Positions 1-12,353 of a stretch of DNA of 64,000 nucleotides are shown here, in pieces; positions within the stretch are counted from its first letter, which is position 1; each line of letters begins with the position of its first letter. Below the pieces are notes generated by a model. It had not been told where the DNA came from and ran no database searches. It saw nothing but the letters and a program-made list of their open reading frames with translations. The stretch is from Viscum album (taxonomy: Eukaryota; Streptophyta; Magnoliopsida; Santalales; Viscaceae): NCBI GenBank assembly GCA_963277665.1, contig OY728143.1, positions 537,326,394-537,390,393 on the forward strand, written 5' to 3'. Position numbers and translations under genes: made by a program.

Positions 1-1164
1 ACCATAAGATAGATATAACAAAATATATATTTATATATCCACCTAATTATCATTAGTATGATGTTGAAACTCTTCTTTTTACCTATTATTTCAAGAAATA
101 ACCATTTTTATTGGAAATAATTTCCATAATGTGTTTATATCCATCAATATATGAGACGGTTCATTTTAGGCTGATATGAAAAATGATTTCCTTTTATCAA
201 AAGTTAGTGTAGATTCTAAGTATAGATTTAAAATATATTTAGAAAATTTATTTTATCTAATGGATTAATAATAAATAATAATACAAAAAAATATCATATT
301 GGGATATAATAATCATATAACTAGAAGTTTTCTTCATTATCAAATCATTTGTGAAGCTATTTAATTCTATTAGAAACCATACAAGATTTACTGAGGTTCC
401 TTGGATCATATTACAATTATTAATAAATAGATCTGGTGTAGGGGATATATAGACCTTAATTATCCGGATATATTTCAATGATTTTCATATCATTGGATCT
501 TCGAAATACCCTTCATCTGGGAGGCTGCTGATGCTCATCTGCCATGCTAGAACTTATATTAGGGAACTAACTTGAATAATTCTTATGTTCAATTAATATA
601 AAAAATTTCCTTATTTGTGGTATATTAAATTGAACATTATTTAAATCTATTAGACTATTAATTTTTCTTTGTCAATTAGTTTCTCGATAGCCTAAATTAT
701 CCAAAATAAAACATCTTCTACTTACTATGATACATTTCCCTTAGTGCTTCTTCAAACAATATTTACAAATAAGAAATTAAATCTTCGTTCCTCTACGGTA
801 ATTATCAAATGAAATTCTTTTAGAATGCATTATTATTATGATTTTTTTGAGATTTGAAATTCCCCATAATTCAATCTCTTAATATATTTTCATTATTTCT
901 CATTTTAGAAAACTAAAATACTTATCACTGTAGATATAATCTATTTTGGTTTTTTGTTAGACCAATATCTACAATATCCACCACATAATTATTTAACTTG
1001 GTTTCTCAATCCTCTAACATTTTGAAAATGAAAATGGGTTAACATGATTGATAATAAATTAATATAATATGTAAATTATCACCAATAATCCTATTGAAAA
1101 CTAAACTGTAGAACATATAACTCTTTAAAACCATTATGTAAAAATTCTGTTAAACCTTAATCAC
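1..1164 (-). pseudogene. Decayed gag (middle part) of chromovirus D
   Basis: This AT-rich stretch has no useful open frame. Read on the minus strand it shows weak similarity to the gag of element H: around 970-1000 a Trp-Trp-like tgg-tgg context sits where H has its capsid Trp-Trp pair, and around 800-830 a short piece resembles the H gag segment that contains Lys-Glu-Phe. The order fits the gag start found at 32868-33112 on the far side of element C, so I infer that C was inserted into this gag. Pol of D would lie left of the window. Bases 1-700 could not be matched to any domain. The assignment rests on position as much as on similarity. Confidence 0.45.
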
Positions 1165-1390
1165 TTTAACACCTTCAGACTATGTGGTTTTTTTCAATAA
1201 AATTTAATATATTTGAAATTTTTAGATATATTTAACAACGACTATAAATTTCATTAAATGAAACATTTAGTTTCATTGGAATTAAATGAAACAATGTTTT
1301 TATTTGATATCATGATTGAACCGGGACTCAAATCTTCATTAAACCATAAAACAATATTATTATAACAAATATGTTATGTAGAAGGGTATG
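1165..1390 (+). mobile_element. Left LTR of element C, first fragment
   Basis: The bases around 1330-1390 match the right LTR of C around 19540-19600 (shared order: a tattataac-like stretch, gttatgtag-like, then gtatg), and the match continues after element A at 12354. The start near 1165 (tttaacacc) is placed by analogy with the tg(t/g)gacaacc start of the other copy at 19367. No convincing target duplication is visible, so this boundary is approximate. Confidence 0.5.
1386..1390. repeat. Target-site duplication of element A, left copy (gtatg)
   Basis: Gtatg immediately precedes the LTR start at 1391 and recurs exactly at 12349-12353 after the other LTR. Five base pairs is the usual Ty3/gypsy duplication length. 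Confidence 0.9.
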
Positions 1391-4300
1391 TGTATCACCC
1401 TGACCCCTCTAGAATGGAGCTGGTGCATTACGTGTTACATTGGATTGGTTAAAAGGAATAAAATCTAAAATTAATTATTGGATTATTCATCTGGAATATA
1501 GTAGATACATAGATGTAACATAAATTACATTTGAAAAGGTTACAAAATAAAAAGCATAAAAAAACTAAAAACTGCATCCACAGAAACACAATAAATGATC
1601 TCCTCTTCATAATCTGTTGAATTTAAAAAAATGAAAGGGGTGAGCTGAAATGATCAGTAAGGGTTACAAATAATAGAATCATGAATTCAATAATATGTGG
1701 GTCATAAACAATTTGACACAATCAATATGACATAGTGAATAAATGAGAAACTCACTCCATTAAAAAACTGAGAATGAATCTGTATCCATAAATATTTTTC
1801 ATATTGAAAACATCATGTATTGAAATGATTGTAAATGAATAAATAGAATTATTATTAATTTTACGCCATGTATCTGGGACATGATACCATAATATCGTTA
1901 AAACAGTTTAGCTCTGTGGGTATAAACACATCTGATATTTAGAAATAATCATGAAGGGTTTGTCACCAACAGATTTGTCTCATGAGAACCGTCGATGCAT
2001 CGAGGGGCTATATCAGGCCCCACCCTCAACTGAAATTACAAATAATTAATTATACATAGATTTAATACAAGTGCAATCTAGATTCTCAATATCTGTATAG
2101 AGTAGAGAATATGGATACAAAAAATACTTCCATAGTTAAAATAACTTTCCAAATAAACATAGTATGTAAAAGGGTATATAGATTAAGACAGTACTAATAT
2201 CAATGAAACCATAATATGTATAAGTAATATATTTACAATTTCAAATGAATAATGATCTCAAATTGGTAATGGATACATCTGTAAAGAAATATTAAGGGGC
2301 ACAATACCAAGAAAGTCTCAATGAAATGGATATTGAGACAAAGATCCTTACCATATTGTAATAAATTGAATAGTATTCAAGAAAGTCTATAATAAAAAAA
2401 TTATTCAATTAGAACCATGAATATATAGATAATAATGTAATCATATATCAAACGGAAGTACTCAAATATAACATACAAGAAATAAGTGACGAACAATGGA
2501 AATCTCATAGAAATTAATATGAGATTAGAAACCCCTTACCTTAGGCTCAAGTGTGTTCTTCATTTATTTTAATGAGTAGAAAAATAAAATATACCTCATT
2601 AATAAATAATTACAAAAACTCCTATAGATTAAAATTATTTAGTATAACCTTTTTAGGTTCATTCATGTCCCTCTTATGGGATTAAGAGGATCAATTTTAT
2701 TGTTTTGGAAGCATTTTATTCCTTGGTTTTCGTGATCCATTTACCTGTATTCATGAATGAAAGACAATTTGAAATGTTGTTAAACATCCATAATTTTTAA
2801 TATATTTTATTAATTACATTACAAAGATATAAATGATCTTATAATTATTTTGGGTTATATACCATGATGATGATTCATTAGTTAAAAGTTAATTACAAAG
2901 GTTTGGATTAACTTGGAAATTATGTTCATAATGAGCTTGTTTTGTATTATTATTTTATATTAAGGTTGTGTAAGGATTCCAGAACATTATTCATATGAAA
3001 TAAATATATTAAAATATGTTCAATTTTTTTTTCATGACCAGAATTGAACATGGTAATGAAAATTGAGAACCCGTCGTCCTTGAATGTGATAAATTAACAC
3101 ATCTCAGACGATGTTTTCATTTTTAGAATAAGAGGGGGAAAGAGTTATAATAATGAAATATTACAATAGAATAATATAATTCATGTTCAATTATGGTATA
3201 GTAATTATCATAGATTATGGATTATGGGAGACAAGGAAAGAACTATAAAATAAAAGAATTTAAAATAGAAGAAAAAAAATGAGAAATCTCTCATGAAAAT
3301 TCGACAGCCTAACAATGTCACATAGAATTTAGTAATATACATTAACAAGATAAAAGGGAAATATCATAAACCATAATAACTATTTATAGAAAGGGGAATA
3401 TGGAATGGAATATACAAACATAATCCAATTGAAAATAAAAGGGAAATATAAAATTTAGGCTTTATGAAAAGGGAAGGGTGGTAGATTCTCTTACCTTGAA
3501 AAGTAATTACCAAAACCTGAAGGTTGGGAACTTGGGGTTTGATGAATCCTTGGGAGGAATCCTATTGAGGTAATATGACTATATAACAGAGGATAATGGG
3601 TTTAGAGTTAAGGAAAATTACGGTGGTGAGTGGGTATTTATAGTAAATGAGAGGGATTTTTTTATTAATTAAAAGGGACACCTCATTAGTGGTTTTTGAA
3701 AAACCAAGGGCATACCCCTGGTATTATCCCATATATTTAGCCACTTGAGACAAATCATGTCATATGTTACTCTACAAATGTTGACTAGCATTTTATATTA
3801 ATTATTATATCATTATGACGTCATCAAAATACTGAAAACACAAAACTATATTTTTACAATTCATGAAAAATTCGTGTATTTTAGAAAAATCAGGAAAATT
3901 TACCACAATCTGTTTCAAATGTGTAGAATTATGAAATGAACTCCATTATTTGAAAATAATGTTATATTAATTTTTAATTTAATTTTTAAATAAAATCGTA
4001 TTTAATTTGAGAAATTAAAATTTGAAAGGTATAATTAGTTTTTACCACATTGAAAAATTAAATAAGATCTTATTATTTTATTACCTTAAAAAAATAAAAT
4101 ATTTTCATTATTTAATATTCATAGGGGTAATATTACTATTCATATGGGTATATTACTATTTATCAAAAAATCAAGTTTGTTCTATCAGACTCTAAATGAT
4201 ATACTGGTCACAAATCTGGATGACCATTTTTTTGAAATTCATAAAATAGGTGTTGAAAATTTATGTTTAATGGATAGGTTATGACTATCTATTAAATAAC

Positions 4301-4396
4301 CAAGTGTTGTTTCAAATTAATAAATTTTTATTAAATATAGGATATGAAAAGAATATATTTAAGAGAATCGTACCATAAAATGTTTGGGTTGTTATA
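1391..4396 (-). repeat. 3' LTR of element A (3006 bp)
   Basis: Starts tgtatcaccctgacccctct on the plus strand and ends gggttgttata; the copy at 9337-12348 has the same order of sequence throughout. It contains the palindrome block near 1975-2030 also found in the LTRs of G and H. ORFs inside are short and not conserved between the two copies. Confidence 0.9.
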
Positions 4397-4410
4397 TTAT
4401 TCCCTCCTAT
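4397..4410 (-). other. Polypurine tract of element A
   Basis: On the minus strand a purine-rich run (tataggagggaataa) abuts the LTR, at the same place as aaggggggtagaa in H. It would prime plus-strand DNA synthesis. Confidence 0.65.
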
Positions 4411-7400
4411 AAAATTTAGTCCTCGAAATTTTATGTATAAATCCCACCAAAAAGATTTTGGTGGCTCTTCTTCATAACATCCTCAGGATACCATGTTTAT
4501 TCTTATATATTCTAGTTTTTCCAAAGAACCATTACTAGATGAGTTGTCGGATTTTTCAATACCTTCTCCCTTATATCGAGAATCCCGATAGGCTCTTCAC
4601 AGTATGACAAATCAGGTTCCTGCTCTATTTCTTTAATGGTGAGAACATGCATTGGGTCTGGATTATATTTCTTCAAGAATGACCCATGAAACACATCATA
4701 AAATTTTGATATGCTTGATAGCATTGATAAACTTTAAACTATAGATCTGATCCATTCTAGAATTTCAAATGGCTCAACATACTTAGGGCTCAGTTTCAAT
4801 TTCTTACCGAACCTTAAGACACCATTCGATGGAGATAATTTCAGAAAGACATGATATCCCATTTAGAATTCAAAATCCCTTATCTGGTTGTTTTTATAAC
4901 TCTTCTTTCTACTTTTGTCTGCTTTATTTTGGACTAGGATTGTATTTACCTTTTGTGTGGTCTCTTTAATAATTTCCAGGCCTATAAGTTTCCTCTGTAC
5001 AACTTCATCCCAACAACTTGGTGTTCGAAATCTCTTTCAGTATAATCGTTCATATGGGCCATTTCTATACTATAATGGAAACTATTATTTTAGGAAAATA
5101 CCCCCAAAGGAAAATATTTATCTTACATTCCTTGAATGTCAAGATAGCACGATATCATCATGTCTTCCAGAGTTTGAATAATCCTTTCATACTATCTATC
5201 GGTTTGGGGGTGATAAGCTGTACTCATACGAATCCCAGTATTCAAAGCCCTCTGGAATCTTGTCTAGAAATTTTATGTAAACTAGTGGTCTTTATAGGAC
5301 ACAATAGATAGCGGTGCACCATGAAGTCTTATAACATCACTAATATAAAGTCTTGAAAGGTGATCAAGTGGTAAATCATCCCTTATTTCATGAAAATGTA
5401 TAGATTTTTTGAGACGATCAACAATTACCCATATTTTATCCTTCCTTCTAGGATTACATAGTAGTCCGATGACAAAATCAATTGTAATGTCATCAAATTA
5501 CACCTAGGAAAAGGTATTTATTGCATCAGCCCTATAGGATGTTGTCTCTCTGCCTTCACTTGTTGAAAAACTAGGCACCTTTACTCCTAGTCAGCATGCT
5601 CTCGCTTCATATTATCCCACAAAAATATTCATTCAGATATCTATACATCATTGTACTTCCCAGGTGTATTGAAAAAATTGATCTCTGGGAATCATCTAAT
5701 AGTTCCCTTTTTATCTCAGTTACTAATGGAACTCATAACCTCTTCCCAAATTTCAGAACAAATTTTTTATGGACAAATACTTCCAATCTACCATCCCTGA
5801 CAATATTAATTTTTATATGCATATTTTCATCATCAGATTAAGAGATTTTTATATTCTCTGGTAAAGTTGGTTTAAAAATCATTTTAAATAGAAAAGGTAT
5901 TTCGCCTTTATTAACAATTCCCATATCTGTATTTAGTAGATCTGTGAATACATGATCTCTCTCAATACTCATTTGAGTTAGAAGTCCATGATCTTTGATG
6001 CATAATGCTTCTGCCACCGTATTTTATTTTCTTGGGTGGTAGTGTATAGAAAAATCATAATCTTTGATTAACTCTATCAATCTTCATTTCCCCAAGATAT
6101 GCTATTTTTCTTTGAAAATGTATTTTAAACACTTTTGATCTAAGTATATCATACATTTTTACCGTAAATATATTGTCTCCGAATTTTCAGATCAATGATT
6201 TTAACTACTAACTCAATATCATGAGTTGGATAATTTTTCCCATGAGTCATTAATTTCATTGATGCATAAGCAATAAATTTAGCATTTTTCTTAAGGATGC
6301 TACCCAACCCATTTCTTGATGCATCACTGTACATTAAAAATTAATCACTTCCAGGTAGAAGAGTCAAAATTAGGCTATTGAACAACCTTATTTTAAATTA
6401 TTCAAAGCATTCTGAACATTCCTTCATCAATAAAAACATAACTCTTATTTGTGTGAGCTTGGTTAATGGGTATGGTAGTCAGGAAAAATTATGAATAAAA
6501 TGCTGATAGTAAACTCTTATTCCAATAAAACTATACACCTCAGTTATGTTCTTTGCGTTGGGCCATTCTTGAATTGCCTTTATCTTTTCATAATCAACGA
6601 GGATTCCATCTTTAAAGATGATATAGCCTTGAAAAAAAATGATTGAGGCCATAATTCACACTTTCTAAAAATCCCATATAATTTATTTATTCTAAGAGTC
6701 TTTAGGATAGTCTGTTGGTGATTCTCATTGTCTTCATATATAATCGAGTATACGAGTATACCATCAATTAATACAAAAAAAATTATAATAATATATTCCT
6801 TGAAAATTATATTCATTAAATCCATGAAAATAGAGGGTTCATTAGTCAGTCCAAAAGGCATCACAGTAAACAAGTAATTCTAATACCTAGTATGAAATGA
6901 TGTCTTATTAATGTCCCTCTTCTTCACATGTAGCTGATGATATCCATATCAATGGTCAATATTCAAAAATTAATATTCTCTATCATGTTGATCAAGTAAA
7001 TCATAAATTTGTGGTAAATGACACTTATTCATTATTGTAATATCAAGGATTTCAATGTAATCAATGCATAGCCTCATGAGTCCATCATTATTCTTGACAA
7101 AGAGTACATGTGATCCCCTTAGAGAAACACTAGGTTTAACAAATTCTTCATCACTAAACTTCTCTTGTTTTTTGTTTATATTCAATAATTCTATAGTGAC
7201 CATTCTATAGCGGGTCTTTGATATTGGTCTTGAAATAAGAATTAGATCAATAGAGAACTCAAATTATTGCTCTGGAGGATGTCCTGGTAAATAATATGTA
7301 AATACGTCAATGTATTCTGGAACTATATGTGAATTTTCAATTTGAATATCTATTTTATAACCCATAGACATTGGGTTCTCTTCCTCCCTAAGATTTTCAT

Positions 7401-7850
7401 TCAATGGAGAAACTGGGGGTGGATCTAAATAAGAATCATTTTTCACGGATTTTGTTCTAAAAAGTTGTGATTGTACACAATTTTTAATGATTGTAACTTT
7501 CTTTTTATTAAAATAAATCTTCTTATCATATTTTGATTTCAAATTCACACCAAGAATTGAGTCAAAGTCAGTCATTAGTATGATGATAAGGATATTTACT
7601 AAAGCACATTTATGTGTCATGAGGGGGACTACTTGACATACCATTGTTGCAATAATACATTCCCATGGAGTTTTGACTGATAACTCCTTTATTAAATCAA
7701 ATTGGACATCTATAATTTTGTTGTAAAATAGGGAATATATAAATGAATATGATGATCCATAATCAAATAAACTGTTGGCTATGTTTGCAAAAATAGTTAA
7801 TGTACCTACCACCACATCATTAGGGATTTTAACCTCCACAGTTTTAATCT
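4411..7850 (-). pseudogene. Decayed pol of element A
   Basis: Open pieces on the minus strand follow the pol order of H. A chromodomain-end piece (4512-4724) reads KFYDVFHGSFLKKY and LSYCEEPIGILD. Integrase traces lie at about 5200-5900. An RNase H piece (6149-6334) has YSDAS, YPTHDIEL and a YIYG end. Reverse transcriptase pieces occupy 6580-6873 (MPFGLTN, with the catalytic block changed to VLIDGILVYS) and 6970-7203 (LCIDYIEI). A protease piece (7264-7839) has GTLTI and FDYGSSYSFI, so the usual Asp-Ser-Gly is Asp-Tyr-Gly, and VPEYIDVF follows. The pieces are separated by stops and shifts, so no functional product is expected. This was the replication polyprotein. Confidence 0.9.
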
Positions 7851-8854
7851 CATATGATTTACCTCTCTATTGTGGCCTTTTCTGAGGTATATTTTTTGGC
7901 ACTTAGGACACTCATATTAATAGTGATATATTTCTCTACAATTATATCACTTAACTTAATAAAATTGTTTCTTACCCTTGCATTCATTAGATTGATGACC
8001 GTTTCCTCCAAACATATAGCAGACTCAGATGAATTTCAATAATTTACTGAGATTATTCATTCCACAGTTCTTGCATAATGTGAATTTTGTCGTTCCTTTG
8101 TTATTCATTGATGCTTAACCTTTCCATGGTTATCAGAGAATTTCTTCTTATCATGGTTTCCTTGGAAGAAATTTTACCTAGAAAATTCCTTCTCTATTTT
8201 GATAGCACTTGATATAATTTCATCATAGGATGAAAATTTTTTAGAAGCTAGTTCCCTTCAAAGACATGGATTAATACATTCAAAGTAATGATCAATTTTT
8301 CCTATCAAGTCACGTATATAATCTATGGAATACCTGTCTATCCTTGTAATGGTACCCTCATATTCTACAATACTTCCTTATTCCCTTTGCATTAAACCAA
8401 GGAATTTACTCTGAATTTTGTTTCACTACTCAAAGGGGAAATATTTGTCAATGAATATCTCCTTAAAAGGACTCCATTCCATATCTTCTATTTCATTTTC
8501 CTCCATGGTATTCCGGATCAAAGACCACCTCTGACCAACATCACCCTTGAGATAACATACTGCCAGTACTGTGTTTCCATTTTCATTTCATCTTAATTAC
8601 ATGAATATATTTTCAAGTGACTTGATCCACTACTCATCTACCACTGGATTAGTATTAACACTAAAATATTGGGGCTTCTTCTACATGAAACGATCAAATA
8701 AAGGTGTATCGTGGTTATTTTTCACAACTTGAGTATGTTTTCCCTACAAGGCCATGATCTGATCCAAAACAGCAATGACTGTGTTGAATTGGTCAGTGGG
8801 AAAATCCCTATGTTTCCCATGAGTATTGATTACCCTTCTCCTATTAGGTTCCAT
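7851..8854 (-). pseudogene. Decayed gag of element A
   Basis: The start codon is probably at 8854-8852: it opens MEPNRRRVINTHG, comparable to the H gag opening MAGTRRNRVN. Toward the other end, at about 7900-7950, a zinc-knuckle remnant reads CREIYHY, a stop, then YECPK, a degraded C-x2-C-x4-H-x4-C. Immediately after it the pol-like frame (GKSYEIKTVEV and onward) lies in the -1 frame relative to the knuckle, the same relation as in H. Several stops interrupt the frame. Gag would form the particle shell. Confidence 0.75.
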
Positions 8855-9336
8855 CTATAAATAATTTGATACACTGGATTAGATTATGAAACTCAAATAG
8901 AAAATCACTTAACATTGATTAAAATTCTAGGAATAACTAATCTCATAATAATGGTTTCTCTGAGGAAAAATTTACATTAAAATCCTTCATAAGGGCTTGT
9001 AATGAAAATGTGAATTATCCTAAGAATATCACCCAAGAGTGTTAATACCAAGAGTGAATAATGTCCCATTGTCATGTACCAGGATACCTTGGGTTATAAC
9101 AAAAACTCCTTGTCATAGTTTTCAATCCTAAGTACATTTGTTCTAGATACACCTCAACCTCTTTGTATCCTGACAGGGATGTATTTGGTAGAAATATTAA
9201 CACAATATATTCCTTAACAAAATACCAAGACTTTCTTGTATGTTTATCCTCATATACTACCTTATGGATTTGTTCTCTACTATACATTTCATACTCTAGA
9301 TTCCATGTTTTCTATTAAACATCCATTGATACCAAC
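8855..9336 (-). other. Untranslated leader and primer site of element A
   Basis: Between gag and the 5' LTR. The minus strand at 9335-9323 reads ttggtatcaatgg, close to the initiator tRNA-Met complement that begins tggtatcaga, and it abuts the LTR. The leader is about 480 bp, over twice that of H (about 215 bp). It holds a 71-codon minus-strand frame at 9072-9287 that I do not recognise and regard as probably fortuitous. Confidence 0.8.
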
Positions 9337-12300
9337 ATTAACACCCGACCCCTCTAGAACGGAGCGGGTGCATTACTAGTTACATTGGAATGGTTAGAAG
9401 GTATTAAATCAAATAGGATAAATTATTTTAGTAGTCTTGATGAAACTGGATACAGAGATGTAACTCAAATTACATTTAAGGAGGTTAAAAAATATAAATC
9501 ATAACAAAAACTAAAAACTATATCCACATAAACTCAATGAATGATCTCTTATTTATAACCAGTTGATAGTAAATAAATGAAATGGGTGATCTCAAATGAC
9601 TAGTAAGTGTTAAAAATAGCAGAATAATGAATTCAATAATATTTTATTCATAAAAAATTTGACATAATCAATATGGCATAGTGAATAAAATAAAAACTCA
9701 CTCCATTAACAAACTGAGAGTGAAACTGCATCCATAGATTTAGTCATAGTGAAAACCTCATGGATAGTAATGAATGATTATGAATAAATAGAATTATTAT
9801 TAATCTTACATCATGTATCAAGAACATGATACCATAATATTGTGAAAACAAATTATCTTTATGTGTAGAAACCCGTATTATTTTTTGAAACAAACTCGCA
9901 GTGTTTTTAGCCAACTGATTTGTCTCATGAGGCCTGCCGATGCATTAAGGAGCTATAACGGGCCCCAACCACCACTGAAGGTCCAAATAATTTATTTTAC
10001 ATAGATTTAATAGAATTAAAATATTACTTCTCAATATCTATATAGATTAGAGAATAATGATTCATCAATATTTCCTTAGTTAATATAACATTCCAAAAAA
10101 ACATCATATGTAAAAGGTTATATGGATTAAGAAAATACTCACATCCATGAAATAGGAATATAGATATATAACATATATACAATTTCAAAAGAATAATTTT
10201 CTAAAATGGTAATTAGATACACCACATAAGATATATTAGGTGCACAATACCAAAAACAACTCAATGAAATGGAAATTGAGGCCAAGATCCTTACCATAGT
10301 GTAATAAATTGAATCCTATGAACGAAAGAAAATAGTCAAAAAAATATTCATAGAATACCATTAATATAAATAGAATCAAGTTATAATATATCAAATGGTA
10401 GTACACATATAATACATAATATAAATAAGTTCGAACAATGGAAATATCATAGAAATGAATGTGAGATGAGAAACCCCGTACCTTATGACCGAGTGTGTTC
10501 TTTTTTAGTAGTAATGAACAAAATCATAAAATTTATCTTCATTAATTAATAATTCCTCAATATGATATACATGTAATTTATATATTATAAACTTATTAGG
10601 GTCATAGATGTACCTTTTATGGGTTTAAAAGGATCATTTTTATTTTTTTGGAAGCATTTTCCTCCTTAGTTTTCATGATCTGTTTAATTGTATTCATGAA
10701 TGGAAGTTCATTTGAAATGTCGATAAACTTATTAAATTGTTAATATATATGATTAATGATATTACAGTGATATAAATGATCTTATAAATATTTTGTGTTA
10801 TATACCACGATGATGATTATTTAGTTAAAAGTTAATTACAAATTTTTGGAGTAACATGTCGGTTTTGTTCATAATGAATTGTTTTGTATTATTATTTTAT
10901 ATTATAAGTGTTTATGGATTCCAGAACATTAATGAGATGAAATAAATATATTATAATCTGGTTCAACAATAAAAATGGTTTCATTACCATTATTTGACAT
11001 GGTAAAGAAAATTGGGAACTTTTCGTCCCTGAATGTGATAAATTAACACATCTCATATGGTGTTTTAATTTTTAGTATAAGAGTAGGGGTAAAGAGAGAC
11101 GATGATGAAATATTCCATTAGAATAATATAATTAAAATTAATGTATGTTACTGAAATTATCATAGAATTTGGATGAATGAATATGAGGAAATAATTACAA
11201 AATAATGGATTTCAAAATAGAAGAGAAAATGAGAAATCCCTTTCCCAAATTCGGCAGCCTAACGACATCCCTTAATATTTATTCAAAAAGATTGATTACA
11301 GAAAGATGATATCTCATAAATCTTAAACAATATGGACAGAAATGGGAATATTTAATGACCTATCCCAATATAAACCAATTGAAAATAAAATAGAAAATAT
11401 AAAATGAAATCATTATGAAAAGAGTAGGGTGGTAGAATCTCTTACCTTGAGAAGTAATTCTAAAAACCTGACGGTTTGGACCTTGGGAGTTTGAGGATAC
11501 CTTAGGAGGACTCCTAGGGAGTTAATTCTAATATAGAATCTAGGGTAATGAGTATGTATTGAATGAAAATTAAGGGGGATGAGTGGGAATTTAGATTATA
11601 TGAGGGGGACTTTTTTATTAATTAAAAGGGCTACCACTTTAGTGGTTTTAGCAAAACCATGGACTTGCCCATGGTATGTGCCTATAGTTTTAGGCACATG
11701 AGAACCTCATGTCATATGTTACTGTAAAAAACTCTTCTATCAATTTATATCAATAATTATATCATTATAGAGTCCTTAAAATACTGAAAACTCAAAACTA
11801 CATTTTTACTATTCACAAAAAATTCATGTATTTTAGAAAAATCCTAAAAAATCACCCTAAATATTTTCTGATGTGTATAATTTAAAAATGAACTCCATTT
11901 TTTGAATATAAATTTCTTAGTATTTTTAATTTAATTTTTAAGTAAAATCACAGTTAATTTGAAAAAAAAACAATTTAAAGGTATAATTTGTTTTATATCA
12001 CATTGAAAAATTAATTAAAATCATATTATCATTTTACCTTGGGAAAATAAAATGTTATTAATATTTACTATTCATAGGGTCATGTTCCTATTCATAAGGG
12101 TATGTTTCTATTCATCCCAAATCATGTTGGTTCTATCAGACTCCATATGACTTACTTGTCACAACTCTAGATGCCCATTTTTTTAAAATTCAACACATAA
12201 AGGTGGAAAATTTATATTTAATGTCTAGGTTATGATAATATCCTAAACAACCACGTTATTTTTAGAGGAACATATTGCTTTATGAAATATAGGTAATGAA

Positions 12301-12348
12301 TAGAATATATTTAGGAGAATCATACAATAAAATTTTTGGGGTGTTATA
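9337..12348 (-). repeat. 5' LTR of element A (3012 bp)
   Basis: Starts attaacacccgacccctct on the plus strand and ends ggggtgttata. Collinear with 1391-4396 but with many substitutions and small gaps. The palindrome block recurs at about 9920-9975. Confidence 0.9.
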
Positions 12349-12353
12349 GTATG
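12349..12353. repeat. Target-site duplication of element A, right copy (gtatg)
   Basis: Exact repeat of 1386-1390, directly after the LTR. Confidence 0.9.

Larger units (their letters stand above)
1391..12348 (-). mobile_element. Element A: complete but decayed Ty3/gypsy chromovirus
   Basis: A 10,958-bp element on the minus strand: LTR (1391-4396), polypurine tract, pol, gag, leader, primer site, LTR (9337-12348), flanked by a perfect 5-bp duplication. Domain order (gag, protease, reverse transcriptase, RNase H, integrase, chromodomain) and 3-kb LTRs suggest the Tekay/Del chromovirus group. The LTRs differ at roughly one base in seven in a 60-base sample near the start, so it is much older than H. 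The coding region is broken by many stops and shifts. It lies inside the left LTR of element C. Confidence 0.9.

Noticed and set aside
1..480. Minus-strand frame 257-478 as a gene
   Set aside because: Low-complexity Ile/Tyr-rich translation with no recognised motif, lying in a decayed element interior.
1160..1164. Target duplication of C (atcac against ataaa at 32868-32872)
   Set aside because: Only three of five bases agree and both boundaries are approximate.
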